A stretch of DNA of 64,000 nucleotides from Arthrinium phaeospermum (taxonomy: Eukaryota; Ascomycota; Sordariomycetes; Amphisphaeriales; Apiosporaceae), in assembly GCA_006503535.1 (NCBI GenBank), contig QYRS01000004.1, forward strand, positions 3,162,001 to 3,226,000, written 5' to 3'. This document shows, in pieces, positions 22,297 through 34,788 of this stretch; the stretch's first letter is position 1, and the number at the start of each line of letters is the position of its first letter. The notes under the pieces are model-generated. The model saw only the letters and a list, made by a program, of their open reading frames with translations. It did no database searches and was not told the origin of the DNA. The translations under genes and the position numbers were made by a program.

Positions 22297-25200
22297 AGCG
22301 GAATGCTTGTCTTGTCGCTCTCTGTAATGTCGGCCGGCACCGATCTCATACCCCCCTTGCCGGTCGAGTAATACATATTCTTCCTTATACATATATACAT
22401 CCCACTTCCGCGGTTGGAGGCTCTTTTTCATCAGCTTCGGCCGTGGGATGGGGTTCTCATTACATACACCCAACAATACATTTCGGCATAGGAAGGCTAT
22501 GGTTCTGGGTGCATAGCCTTCCAGGACGGCGCAAAGGAACACTTGGAGTTTATGATTGGCGCCCGATATACCTCGGGCAGTCCTCGGGCAGTCTTGATAA
22601 GACTGAGTAGTCGAAAGGATTTCAGATGCGATCTGGACCTTTCTTTTTAGACTGTGGTCTAGACAATCATCGGGGTCATCCTCCATACAGAGGTATTTTC
22701 GGGAACACACAATGTGTCTGGAGGCTGGTTTGGGTTCATATATGAAGAGGATTGATACATCTTCCCTCCGAGGCTTAGGCGTTTGGAGTAAATACTACAT
22801 AGTATCGTCGGAGCCGACGGAGCCAATGGGAACCTGGGGAGCTCCTTCGTTGCTGAAGGACGAATAGACTTCTATGGGTGTAACATATAAGTACAAATTC
22901 ACTGTCACACACTTGTTGTAACATCAACCCCTGTATCTGATTCGGAGTCGGATATCCTCTTTTGTTCAAACTTGAATGCAACGCGCTTGCGCTTATCACA
23001 GGAAAGTCTGACACGCATTTCGCCACCACCAGAAGATTGTAATTCGAAATATGTCCGTATAAATGAAAGCAATCTCGGTATGCCTCAGCATTGTTATGAA
23101 GGCACCAGAAACTATTTGAAATGATATCCACATTGTAGGAGTGATATGGATGCATGATTTGTTGGACGCCCGAATCAGAAATTAAATGCAGTTGAGTGTG
23201 AGATGGATGAGTGGTACAACAGTCGTGAAAATTTGATTGCCAGTAGCGGATCACATGATACTACTACTTGATTCTCGGCTTTGGGTCTCTGTTGCCTGGA
23301 GGATTCAAGTCTTATCTCTGTGGTACTTTGCTCGGGGATATCCCGCTTGAGCTCCCCAAAGCCGACCCTACTGATCATAGAGCATTGAGATGTCCGAGAT
23401 TCAACCACTACAGGTGATGCTCACCGAACCAAGGGTTAATAAAAGTCCTTTATGGGACGCGTATACGGCAAGTTCGGGTAGCACCGCCGTCGTCATTTGC
23501 AAGACGACGGCCAGAACCGAGTACAAACGTCTCAACTACGAATCTTCTGGGAGCACTACGATCACCATTCCTCAGAGCCGGCGCCTCTCGGCCAGAGACT
23601 GTTCTTTTTGGATTCAGGCTGAGGCTGAGAGACCGCGCCCGAGCCCTATGTCTGAGCTGAGCCCGTCTGCCCGCTTGGGATCGGCGCCGTTGAGCTGATG
23701 CCCTCGATGCAAAGAGCGAGGCTTTCGATGCATGTAATTTCCGAAAGCAGCCCATTCTTGATCAAGGGCAAATCAGGATGGACACCCAGTGTGCCAAAGA
23801 GCCCCCAAAGAGGCGCCCGTCCTGATCAGGTTCGGCAGCAGCCTGGTTCCGGCGCAGGGACGCAGGAACTGCTGCGGCCCCTAATGTCGACCTACCGCCA
23901 CCACCCTCGAAGCGCCAACATGAAAGTGGTGGTGCCCTTCTCAACCGCCGCCCGAGACCTCTTGCAACGGCGTCGGGCGGTTTGCTGACAGAATGCATCC
24001 AACGAGGCATGTCACAAGTCATCTTTGCTCCCACGTGCCGTTCCCTGGGAAGGGCTGGCTTGGCTTGAACACCCCCAACCTTGAGATGGATGCGTTCCCA
24101 CTGGAGGATTATACTACGATGACGGGCATAATTTTGACTGGAATGGGAAGTGGTTGTTAGCTCAGCTCGGGAATCCTTTCGATCGCGGCCTTGACTGCGC
24201 ACAAGTTCCCCCAGTCTCTCTTCCTCTCTCCACCGGCCCCCAGGGCCCCCATCCCCGCGTGTTTGCGTGGCTTCGCTCCTTGGCTGCGAACAATACAGGA
24301 TCGATCAGCCGGTTAGGGCTGCGGGCCGTTATGCGTAAGCAAAAAAAAGAGGAGGCGCTTCGCCCTTTGATACGGTCAATATTACGAGCGGTGGCCTATA
24401 GATGTCTAGAACCCGTCAGCGAGGAAAAGCACAGGGCAGAAAGCACTGCCATCTATCAACACCCCCTCCCCTTTTCCCAAGGAATCAGGAGAAGGATCCC
24501 GGGGCGATGGATCAACAAAGACTGTCCGAACATGATCCGGGTGATTGCTTGGAATGGGCCGATTAGTTTGAGTTTTCCTGCACTTCTCCCATGAAGACGC
24601 AGTGAAGACGCAGGCACGGAGAGGTGCTGGCTGCAAGCAAGGATGCAACTGCGTGTGCCCATTTTTGGGGTCACAATTACTGCGGCCTAGCTGCAGCTTA
24701 CATGTCTTGTTCTGTCTCTTGCCCGCCCAGAGCAGTAGGGAATAAAAGTGCCTTGCGCTGGGTATCGCGCTTAGCGGCTACCAACAACATCCCTGGGAGC
24801 GCGCGCAAGAATTTCTCGGTGCGCGGCCGGTTCTTCTGTCGACGGTAATGGCTTGGCCATCTATTCTGCTCTTTTGTCGGTGAGAAAACTAGCTCGGATG
24901 CAACATACCCCTGAGTTCAACACTCGCTTTTCTAAATATGCCATCGCGAGATAACATCATATTGCTGCAGCAAAAAAAGAAATCCAGAGCTCTCTTTCAG
25001 GATGGGGAAAATGATCAGATGCTATGATGTGGTGTGGCTCTCTCTCCTTCTCTCGCAAAGTGTACTTTGACTTCCTAATTCGAGCAGTTGTCCCGAGCCG
25101 TGCTGACGTGCAGAAATTTTCGGCATCTCTGGTTCTCAAGAGCGTGTCCCACAACCATAAGCCCAGTTAAAAGGAAAGACAAGCGAGATTCTCAACTCGC

Positions 25201-27428
25201 CAGTCTGGCCAGTGACGTTGGCCAGATTCACGGTGGGTAAGATCAGGTCAGCATGCTGCTCAGGTGGTGGTTTAGACGCCGAACTGTAAGATAGCTTTGG
25301 GGTATTCGTCTATTTCAGATACGCGGGGTGACATCGCGCCCTGCAAACGGATAGGACGTAGTAAGGTAGTCGGACAGGGGCGAGACATATTGTCGTCATT
25401 CATATCATCATTTTTGCTTCTTCTATTCTGGTCTTACATCGCGAAGTTGCTGGGTGTTGCTTGCAATGTGAGTTGGCAATCTAGTGAGGGCAGCGCCTTC
25501 CCCATTAGGTGCATAGTGAATGGGAGGCTAGGTACCTATGCAAGGAAGGAACGTTGATACTGGGAGGTGGTGGCTGAGAACGGTCAACGGCGGAAGAAGC
25601 ATGAACAAAGCCTCCAAGCCCCAAAAGCCAAAAAGCAAGGGACCAGGAACCGACCGAATGTCATCAGCCGCCGAATCTGGAGGCACGTTGATCTGGGTAG
25701 CATCCCTGCGCACGTAGGCAGACAGGCTCAAGAGAGGTCGCCGACCGGTGGAGGCCATCATTGTCCTCGATCTAACTTGCCTGTCGAGCGAGTGCAGCCG
25801 CTTATGTTAGTTGCCATACTAAACAGAATAACACCGCAAATTTCGTGTCACCATCCTCTACACATCTTCATCGGCTGCCCAACCACTCAATTGATGCTCT
25901 CCCCCTCTCCCAATCCCTTTCTTGATGATGGTAGTTTCTTGATGGAACAGGATCCAAATCAGGATTTGCTCAAGTTGAACGTGTTCCTGACTCGCAGATA
26001 GTTCTGTCAAGTGTTTGAGGCGTTGAAGTCTGGACTCTGGCCCAGAGCCCCACCACTCACCCACTCCATCCACCTTACTGTGGTATGGAAATAGAACATG
26101 CCCCTCTCCTGGTCCTTCTGCGCCCCATGCCCCATAATTGAATCGAATCGGGCCCCGATGCGCTATGCCACGCTCCATATCCTGGCAGCCTAGGGCTGTC
26201 GACAGCTCCACGTCCCTAGCGTGTCCCTCAGTATACTGGCAAGATGGCGTAGCCTCCAATCTGCCTCATGCACTAGGTGTTTGACCAGGCAGTGGAAAGA
26301 GCAGACGACGTCAATACTGGAGATGCAAAGGACTTCAAATCACGACCCATGGGCACGCGCACGCGCACGCACACATGCCCTCTCCGCTTTTGCTCTCGAT
26401 CGAGGTGCCCGTCATTGATCGTGCTGTTCGTGGTGCTACCGCGGCCACCGGCTCATGGCAACTTGAACCGGACATGCTTGCAATCAAGGCGCAGGAGAGA
26501 CCCATTCCCATCCCTGGTTTGATAAACTCCAGTCATCAGCTCTCATCAATATATGCGACCGACGTGTATGCTGGCTGGCTGTCTGTCTGCCTGTTGTCAA
26601 CCGGCATTTCAAGCAGAGAGTGATACACGGGCAAGGTTACTAGACTAGCTGGCTCTTTCCGCATGCGACTATCCGTTCTCTAGCTCCCGTATAGCCATTC
26701 CCACGACCAATCCAGTGGCGGCAACAATCTTCTAGCCGTGCGCGGGTTCTGCATAGACCTGCATCACCCCGGGGTGCTTTTGGCTGATCAACATGATGCG
26801 AAGGGGTGACAGACGCGACATGTCAGATTGACGGATGCCTCTGCTGCTCCCAGATTCAAAGACATCAGCTACCTACAATACCTGCTGCCCGGAGACGCAA
26901 GATAATGCGCAATGCAGGTACTACGGTACCTCTCCTCGACGGCTTGGCAGATCTCTGGAGTCTGCGGGCTGTCACTTTCACTCTCGGCGTAGGTGCTCCA
27001 TATTGGGGGACGAAATAGTAACGGGCCAATGGGTCTCCTACAAAAATAACTTGAGGAATCCTTGGGCATCCTGGTATTACCCCCCCTGCTCCAACTTTGA
27101 CTACCTGCTCTGCGTAACCCACCCAGTCGCACTTTCATCGCGCCACACCTCGTGTATGCTATCCAAGGACGCTCAGCTACCTCGACCACTTACAAAGAGA
27201 CGCATTCTTATTCCCCCCGTCCCCTGACTCCCAACACCGGCCATGTCGGATAGATATTATGAAGAGATGAGCCCTGTTCTCTCTCATCTCGATCACTGTT
27301 CCACCTCTCATTTTATTCTCCCATATGCCCCATCTCTTGCCGGTTGATATAGTGCCATGCAATCTCCCCGCCGGTCTTCTTGTTTGCTTGCCGGCCTCCC
27401 TTGCATCCACTAACAACCACGCTTGAAC
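22297..27428. other. Gene-poor 5.1-kb region
   Basis: No supported gene is present. ORFs of 60-160 codons occur on both strands but overlap each other and show no family motif. Minor features are a tandem CCTCGGGCAGT pair at about 22571-22592, a GCGCACGCGCACGCACAC stretch at about 26356-26372 and an AGGTACCTATG motif near 25529. The last 200 bp are pyrimidine-rich, as expected for the promoter and leader of the gene at 27429. Confidence 0.4.
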
Positions 27429-29678
27429 ATGTCCACGGCTCGGATTCGTAGGCTGCTCTCTCAACGGCAGCCTCGAAACGCGGATGGAGTCGGCTACAGC
27501 GAGCACAACGATACGAGCCCCGTCAAGCCTTCCCGGAAAGAGTCATGGTTTACGTCGAGACGCCCCCAAAGTAGGAAAAGGCCACCCACCCCAATCGTCA
27601 TCAGCAGGCCGCAGAGCCTGCACGATGTCCGGGTCCCCTTACCGCCTCTGCCAACTGGGACCCCACGGTCACATTCCTCGACCAGCTCAGTCTGCAGCTG
27701 CGATCAGCATGGGGAGTTTGCTTCGCCCAGGGCTGCGGGTCTGAGACGATCACCTCTTTGTTCCATATCTTCCTCGACCATTACTACTACCACAAGGGAC
27801 AAGGACGACTGGAGCGATTGTTCTTTCCGACTCTCCAGCGCAACTAGTTACGGGAGTGAAGGGCCTTCGTTCTTGTCGCCATCCAAGGAGCCTGAAAGAG
27901 CTCAGAGGCTAGTGCCGCACAAGACGATTGGCTCTGGTTCTTCATTGGGGTCTATGGAAGCTTTATCATCCCAGCCCCCGGAACACAAAGAGACATCGCC
28001 CGTTCAAGACGCTGACAACAAGGAACCGTCATCCGATTTGTCAATCAGCATTCAACGTCTTGTACAAGAAACTGATGAAGCTTTCAAAGCGGTCGGCAGC
28101 GCTCTCGCCGAATCTAAGACCATGTACAACTCATTCAACCAAACCCCCAAACTTCCACCATTGGATCTAGAACAGGACAGCCAGCCAATGACCCCGAAGA
28201 CTGTGAAGCCCATACTCAAGAGGCCTAGCTACTCTCCATACCCGAAGGTCGCAGCACCACCGATTCTGGAGCGCAAATCATCCCTAACAAAGCCAAAGAG
28301 GAATAACTCCAAGAGAGCCAAGCAAATGAAGCCGGCACGAAAGGCAGCCGCTGTGAAATATGTTCCCAAGCAATATGGCACTCGGCATAAGATCTCGGAG
28401 AACATGTCAGGGCTGTTCAGTGGCAGACGGTTCAAGAAGATCGAGCCGGACGAGATGCTCACCCCAACACAAATCGAACAATACAGACTACGGAGGCTGT
28501 CGAAGCTGAAAACCGAGACCTCCGAGGAAACTATAGTACCCGTGGAGAGCGAGTCAATTGATACGCCCATTGAGCCCTTCCATATGGATGACCTGCCCTC
28601 CAGGATAGGCTCCTCGGGTTTCAAGCTGACCACGGACACGCCGGTCGACGACAAGCCAGATCCAAGCCTCTTTGGAGAACCGGTCAAGCGGGACTTCTCA
28701 GTCCAACAAAGAGATGATGAGTTATTTCTCGGGACGATGCCGGATCGACCTGCTCCAGCAATCCCCAGCGATGAGAAGTCGTCCAAGCATGCCAGTTTCC
28801 CAGCGCCTCCCCCGAAAAGTCACCTCCGAGGGATGCCGCGAAAGCAGCTGCCAGCACTTCCGGCGATCCCCGAACTCACTGTCAGCACTGCTGTGGGCGA
28901 CGAGCTCTTCATCGATACCAGCCTCAGCCCACGCGATAGCGAGTACGACGAAGACTATGTTTTCTTTCGATCGTCGCCTTGCACGATAAACATGCCACTG
29001 TTTAAGCATGGGCCCATCCGCCTGTCAAAATCCGATCTCATCCCGGACCCTAAGCTGGGAGCAGAGGAGCTGGACTGGACGGCCTTCCAGATGGCCATTC
29101 TGGGCGGCGCGGGGGACTGGTTCAGTGACAGCGAGGATACGATACGTCAGAGGGAAGCAGAAGATCTCGATGAGTTGATGGACTGGTGGGATGACTGGCA
29201 TTTCGAAAACACTGGTGGACTCGTGCGAGGAGAAATGGAATCGTGCAGTCCCACAAGCACCGAGTCTGACGAAGACTACAGCGACTTCTCGTACAGCGAC
29301 ATCGAGAGGGACAACCCTTACAGTCCACACCACCGGTGGCAGCGCACGATGCAGAAGGCGGCTGCCGAGGGCCGATCCCTTGAGCTGAGCATGCCGCCGC
29401 GGGCGGTCAGCCACGGGTTCTGGGACGAGAACGAGAAGCTGTACAACGGCGGTGGCATCCAGCGGTGGACGACCGAGGGCGGCAAGCCGGAGCGGGAGAG
29501 CCTGCTCAGCATGCCGCAGAGCCCGATGCTCGACTTCACCCTCGTCACCAGCGACAACGGCGACGTGGACTTTGTGCCCATGGGCTACAACCTGGGACAC
29601 GACCTCGGAGACTTCCTTAGGTGGGAAGCCGAGAATGTCTACTCGGATGATACGCTTTGGGACGGCGGGGTTATATGA
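27429..29678 (+). CDS. Large Ser/Pro-rich disordered protein, function unknown
   Basis: This is a 749-aa single-exon ORF from ATG 27429. The frame opens two codons earlier with TTG, which I reject. Residues 1-330 are Ser/Thr/Pro- and Arg-rich with SRKESWF, RPQSRKRPPTPIVISRP and LPPLPTGTPRSH motifs, suggesting disorder and phosphorylation. A basic stretch (KPKRNNSKRAKQMKPARKAA, about residue 290-315) could be a nuclear localisation signal. The C-terminal ~220 residues are more structured and acidic/aromatic (LDWTAFQMAILGGAGDWF, LDELMDWWDDWHF, HHRWQRTMQKAAAEGRSLE, SHGFWDENEKLYNGGGIQRW), probably the conserved part. No known domain was recognised. The long clean frame supports a real gene. Confidence 0.82.
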   Translation: MSTARIRRLLSQRQPRNADGVGYSEHNDTSPVKPSRKESWFTSRRPQSRKRPPTPIVISRPQSLHDVRVPLPPLPTGTPRSHSSTSSVCSCDQHGEFASPRAAGLRRSPLCSISSSTITTTTRDKDDWSDCSFRLSSATSYGSEGPSFLSPSKEPERAQRLVPHKTIGSGSSLGSMEALSSQPPEHKETSPVQDADNKEPSSDLSISIQRLVQETDEAFKAVGSALAESKTMYNSFNQTPKLPPLDLEQDSQPMTPKTVKPILKRPSYSPYPKVAAPPILERKSSLTKPKRNNSKRAKQMKPARKAAAVKYVPKQYGTRHKISENMSGLFSGRRFKKIEPDEMLTPTQIEQYRLRRLSKLKTETSEETIVPVESESIDTPIEPFHMDDLPSRIGSSGFKLTTDTPVDDKPDPSLFGEPVKRDFSVQQRDDELFLGTMPDRPAPAIPSDEKSSKHASFPAPPPKSHLRGMPRKQLPALPAIPELTVSTAVGDELFIDTSLSPRDSEYDEDYVFFRSSPCTINMPLFKHGPIRLSKSDLIPDPKLGAEELDWTAFQMAILGGAGDWFSDSEDTIRQREAEDLDELMDWWDDWHFENTGGLVRGEMESCSPTSTESDEDYSDFSYSDIERDNPYSPHHRWQRTMQKAAAEGRSLELSMPPRAVSHGFWDENEKLYNGGGIQRWTTEGGKPERESLLSMPQSPMLDFTLVTSDNGDVDFVPMGYNLGHDLGDFLRWEAENVYSDDTLWDGGVI

Positions 29679-31333
29679 TGCAGAGGAAACAACGATGGAG
29701 CTTGTTTCTTTTTTTCCTCCCCTTTTCTGATTCATCATTATCATCTTCTTCGACTGGACTTTGGTCAGCAGGGCTCACCAGGTTCCATCTATGATTCATT
29801 GCGTCGCTACATCTTTTTCCAACGACTCAAGACATGCGTGCGGGATTTCAGGAAGCGTGGCGCTTGGTATACTATATTTCTAGGGTTTAGCGTGTCTTAA
29901 GTATTTTCCCCCTTCTGGGCATCACATCACATAGGGGGGATCCAAGGGCTATAGAGATGGCTCCTACAAGCAATTGAGCAGAACAATTTGTTTCGAAACT
30001 CTTGGGGTTCTTACCAACTCTGGATAGTAAAATAAAATAAATGAATAAACATCTGTAAATCTTGATCCATACCTCCATCTATTTGTGACACTTTGTGACC
30101 GTTTGTGGCTATCCGCGATATCTCCGTTTTTACAAGTGAATTGCAGCAGGTGGCCAATGAGCTGGAAAGCTGGAGTGCAACAACACCATCTCAAAACAAG
30201 TCAGGATAGCCGAAAACTGTGATGCCCTACAAGTCACTCACACTTCAATGACTGAGGGCGGGGCTTTGGCTCGGGGTTTATGGGAGACTTGAAACCCGAG
30301 TATTGTTGAGGTGTTTGGAACTTTTCTTTCTTGGGAGTATGGATGGATGACTGTGCCTTGTATGTATGGTCGCATCGCCTATCACACATGACTTCCCCAT
30401 TAAGGGTATGCACCATAATGACTAGAGGGCACAAGAAGGACGAGCCCCGTTTCACGATAAACTGAATAGAGCGGGGCATTCATTATATGGCCCAGAATGA
30501 TGGGAATCACTCATCACTGGGCAAACTGAGATCTTGGTTGACCAAAATGACTGACTGAACTGCCGATCCCCACTGTGGGCACATGGAAAGGAAGGAGCAA
30601 GCGTTGACGAGCATTCAATCATGCACAGCAGTCGGCACTGACCCCATTCCGGTCCCGCGGGTGGGACAAACCGTTGGCTTGTTCATTCCTGTTCACTCCC
30701 TCGCCAGTGCTCACTTATCTTCGCCAAAAGTTCCCCAGTCTTTCAATTACCTATTTTTCAAAAGACGGAACAGCTCAAAGAAAGGGACTAATCATCGGGC
30801 CTACATCGATAACTAAATATGTATACAAGGAGGTGGTGGATGCATAACTGAATCAACATATACCAGAACTCATCTCTTTCTGTTTCCCCTTACATTCACT
30901 GGCAGTCACTTCGAATCACCCTATCTGCAATCCTTCCATTATTCAAATACCTGGAAGGTTTCCCTAGGAAATAGAGGAACGGGTCCATTAGCGCAGCAGC
31001 ATCGGAGAGATCGAAAAGCCACGAGGGAGCCCAACTCAACTCAATTTGTCGCCTACGTAAGCTTGTCGGCCGCCCGCTAAGAGGCTTTACCCACCCGAAA
31101 CCGATTTTCCACAAACGCCCACTGCCCGCCCACTGTAACCAACTTCTGGACTGCCGCTTTCCTCCTGACCTGGAAACTGTACATACTACATACTTTGACC
31201 ACCACCACCACCACCACCACCACCACCACCACCCACAAGATCCGGCGCCTATACGCCGTTCGGTCCCTTTCCCCTCAACTTCCCTCTTCCCGTCTGAGGC
31301 CCGAGACGATCGATCGATAGATAGACAGACAGC
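29679..31333. other. Intergenic region with (CAC)n tract
   Basis: This 1.65-kb stretch has no gene recognised. A (CCA)n microsatellite of 11 or more units lies at 31199-31232, about 100 bp upstream of the PX gene start. A short GATC/GATAGATAGACAGACAG run at 31309-31331 directly precedes the ATG. Confidence 0.5.
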
Positions 31334-32420
31334 ATGGCCACATCGGTGGGTCTCCGGACCGCGTCGACCCTGTCGCTCAGTCTGCGCAAGAATGCGCCGC
31401 CGGCCATGACGATGACCCCGGTCGAAACGCCCCCGTCGCCGCCCGCCACCGAGACGGACAGCGAGCCCGAGTCCCCGGGCGCCGTCGATGTCGTTGCCGG
31501 CCCTTCATCAACAGAAACAACATCAACGACAATATTAACAACAACGCACGAGGAGCCCGACCAGGAGCGCGCGCTGCAATCACCCATTCATCTACATCAC
31601 ACCCATGCAGACAACGAGCACGAGCACGAAAACGGAAACGAAAACGAGCACGACAATGGCGAAGACAGCGACGACGACGTATTTGTGGACAGCAGCAGCA
31701 CGAGGTCCGCCGCCGACTCGCCCGTAATATCGCCCGTGACGTCGCCGCCGTACTGGCTGATACAATCAGCCAGCGGCGGTGGCGGTGGGTTCGGCGGTTT
31801 CGGGGGAGGCAGCGACCGGCCCTTTAGCCGCCACCAGCGCGGCGCCTCGGTCGACTCGATCCCCATCGGCGGCATCACGCTGCAGGACAACGAGAACGAC
31901 GACCTGCTGGACGACCGGAACCGCGGCTGCTGGGCGCAGAGCGTCGAGGTGTCGGACTACGTCGTCGTGAACGGCAGCGCGACGAATATCGGGGCTTTCG
32001 TGGTTTGGAATATTCGGGTGCAGACCTTGAACGTACGTTTTTTCACGATTTTCCCCAAGATCTTTCCCATCAAGAGTCCCGGCTGACTTTGTCTGGTGGT
32101 AACAGGGCAGTTATATGAACATACGGAAACGCTACTCCGAGTTCGATGACTTGCGGAGTCGCCTCATGCGGACATTTCCTAATTTCGAGGCGGCCGTGCC
32201 CGAGCTACCGCCCAAGAGCCTGATCTCCAAGTTCCGGCCGAGGTTCCTCGAGAAGAGGAGGGCTGGCCTGCAATACTTTCTCCAGTAAGCTCCCACAAGA
32301 CCGCACAGGCATTCGAGAAATGCGAACCGTTTCGTTACTGACACACGAACCCATAGCTGTATCATGTTAAATCCCGAGTTCTCCGGTTCCCCGGTGCTCA
32401 AGGAGTTCCTTTTCGCATAA
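31334..32420 (+). CDS. PX-domain protein (Ypt35-like), 3 exons
   Basis: Exons 31334-32032, 32106-32284 and 32357-32420 join to 942 nt (313 aa). The C-terminal PX domain binds phosphatidylinositol 3-phosphate on endosomal/vacuolar membranes. Diagnostic parts are YVVVNGSATNIGAFVVWNIRV, the RKRYSEFDDLRSRL segment with the lipid-binding Arg/Tyr, the PPK loop (PELPPKSL), and FRPRFLEKRRAGLQYFL. The exon 3 peptide begins HCIMLNPEFSGSPVLKEF. The N-terminal ~195 residues are disordered, with His/Glu/Asn repeats (NEHEHENGNENEHDNG) and a Gly-rich run (SGGGGGFGGFGGGS). Domain order and the C-terminal PX position resemble yeast Ypt35, which recruits Vps13 to endosomes. Assignment to Ypt35 itself is likely but not certain. 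Confidence 0.87.
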
Positions 32421-33239
32421 GGCCGAAGACGACAACCCTTTTTTATCAACATATTCTTTTAATCAACATAGCGACGACGACGACCATATCACGTGTACAA
32501 AACAACGAATTCTTCGCTTCGACCGCTCCTCTTGGCTACTACGTTGCGTACGTACGCACGCCCTGACGGAGTATTCTTCCTGGTTCCCCCATGGGATCCG
32601 GGGGGTTTTCAGATGTAGGATTTGGGGAGAGAGTAGCTTCAAAGCGATACTCCTATGAATATAATGAACTAATTTTGGATGATCACGAGCGCTTCTTCAT
32701 GCGCATTCCACAAAGGGATAGCATCATTATATTTTTCTCATTTTTTCTCTTCACTGTTCATATACGTACATATTATACATTATTTAGGCCACATTGCTAC
32801 TAAGCATACAGCCAACAACCATACCTACATATATAATTAAGAAGAGAGCTGTGCTCTACATCATCTTGCACGAGGTCCGGGGAACTTCTCAGTATCTTAG
32901 CGATCCGTTTCTGATGGCATACTAGCCTTGGTTGTTCGTATATACGAGCCTCTATATGAGTGTATGCCATGTGGCCTTCTTTGTCCATGCCAAAATACGA
33001 GAAAAGTACCGTCGTGAAAGAAGCAAGTGCCGAATAACCATGCGCCTCCCGCCTGCTTGAACATAACCAAAGAGATGAACCACACTTCGTCTGAGGAGAG
33101 ACAAATCGAAAAGAGGAAATCTAGAAGGTCCGTCTATGGTGCAATGTATCGAGCCTCATCCATCTCCTACTTCCCATCCTCTGGCCAAGTACCATAGGAC
33201 AAGCAGGCTGTTGCCTCTCTTCCCCTCCCCTTCGTCTTA
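32421..33239. other. Intergenic region between convergent genes
   Basis: This 0.8-kb AT-richer stretch lies between the 3' ends of the PX gene and SYM1. It presumably holds both 3' UTRs. No RNA gene or repeat was recognised. Confidence 0.4.
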
Positions 33240-34079
33240 CTACTTGGCGCTGTTGACCATGCTCAAGAAGCAGTTCCAGCCGATGGAGATGATGTTGACG
33301 AAGAGGACGCGGTGGTGCAGGGGCACGAACTTGAAGTTGACGATTTGCACAAAGGGCCAGAGCATGTAATTAGCCTGCAGGGCGGGCTTGTAGCTCTTCT
33401 CCAGCTTGGCCTGGGGGGATCCCCCTTCCATGACGGCCATGCTGCTCAGGAAGAGGCCGATGAAGGTGGGGGCGAAGATGAACTGGTCGCACGCCACGCG
33501 CGCCGCGATGGTGGCGTTGGGGCGGCCGCGCAGCGTCACGTTGCGCTGGAGGAAGCCGAACCAGGTCGTGGCGGCGGGGCCGAAGACGGCTTTGGGGGTT
33601 GGGGGTGTTAGTCAGGGGAGCTTAGGAGAGAGAGACAGAGGGCGGAGGAGGAAGAGGGAGACCACGTGACTGAAGCACAGAATGTAACATCCATGGCACC
33701 CTCCGTGAAGTAGTCCAGTGAAGCCCAGGTAAGCGCATATGACTTACCACCACCGTAAAGGGCCATGCGACCCGTACGGGCAAAGTCATGACCGTCAATG
33801 CCCTTTTTGTCGACAAGTTGCTGGGCCGTGATGTCGCCGGTAGCGAACAGCACTGCCGTCGTGAGGCTCTGCGTGAGCAGCGGCCGGGCGGCCAATCTGG
33901 CTTGGTACCTGGAGAAGGTGTCGATATGTTAGCATTCGACGTCGCCTATTTTCCCTGCTAGGTGTGCCCTGGTCCGTGACTTGCGGCCCACGCAAGTCTT
34001 GTGGGGCATCCTCGTGGTAGCTTCACGCAGAGAAGAGCTATAGTAAACACAGGGGAGAGGTTCCTTACCAGCCAAGCAT
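33240..34079 (-). CDS. SYM1: Mitochondrial inner-membrane protein Sym1 (Mpv17/PMP22 family), 3 exons
   Basis: Exons 34079-34069, 33908-33748 and 33589-33240 give 522 nt (173 aa), the usual Sym1 length. Introns have GTAAGG/GTAAGT donors and GCTAACAT/GACTAACAC branch sites. Family marks: [18 protein letters not shown] at the N-terminus, [37 protein letters not shown] across intron 2, the signature near [22 protein letters not shown], and the C-terminal [22 protein letters not shown]. There are four hydrophobic segments. In yeast Sym1 forms a mitochondrial inner-membrane channel needed for growth on ethanol at high temperature. Confidence 0.94.
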
Positions 34080-34788
34080 GTTGTCTGAATGGGTATGTAG
34101 GTGTGCAGGTTTGTGGTTGGTTGGGCTCAATTGGGTTTGTCTGGCAGGCAGGGACGAAGTCAATGGATGATGCTATTTTTACTCGACGCAAGATGTGAGT
34201 AAAAGCTCGCCTGCTTGTGCACGAGGATCAGGTGTTTTGGTTTGGGAGAGTCGGAGCTTCTGCGGAGGGAGAGAGCTCAGAGGTGCGAGGGTGATCTCAT
34301 AAGTGGGGATCTGGGGGTACAGCAGAGTGATCGTGAGTCTCTCTTGGCGCCCAATCAATTTCGGTTGTCTCATTGGTGCATGCTGGGATTGTCTGTCCCG
34401 GGGAAGGAGAAGTGGAAAGTGGAAAACGCGGGCACGACGGGCCCTAGTTCTGTAGCGCATGCACTTATTGGAGACTCCCCACGTTAAGGTGCAGTAGCTG
34501 TAAGCCTGGAGGCTTGGAGGCGGCAGGCGCGACCTCTTCTCCTCATTCTTGATCTACATGTAGTCTACCACGGGCTAACCAACCTACGTGCTCGCTCACT
34601 GTTGTTCCAGCGTCAGTCCTCCAGCTGGCAGATGCCAAGTTGGGGTAACCTGCATCAATTGAATCATTGCCCATCATGTGCCACCCCTTACGTGTCTGCA
34701 ATGCGGGCAGACGTGCAATATAAAACCAAGTGGCCTTGCAACTGTGATACTCAATCTCTTCTCCATGATCTTGTATACGGATTCTACA
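34080..34788. promoter_or_regulatory. Divergent upstream region of SYM1 and the F-box-like gene
   Basis: This 0.7-kb region lies between divergent genes. No motif stands out. An in-frame upstream extension of the F-box-like gene (from 34678) contains ATGs at 34678 and 34765, so its true start is uncertain. Confidence 0.35.

Noticed and set aside
31199..31232. CCA-repeat considered as part of a CRISPR-like or regulatory array
   Set aside because: A simple trinucleotide microsatellite without spacers, and the genome is eukaryotic.
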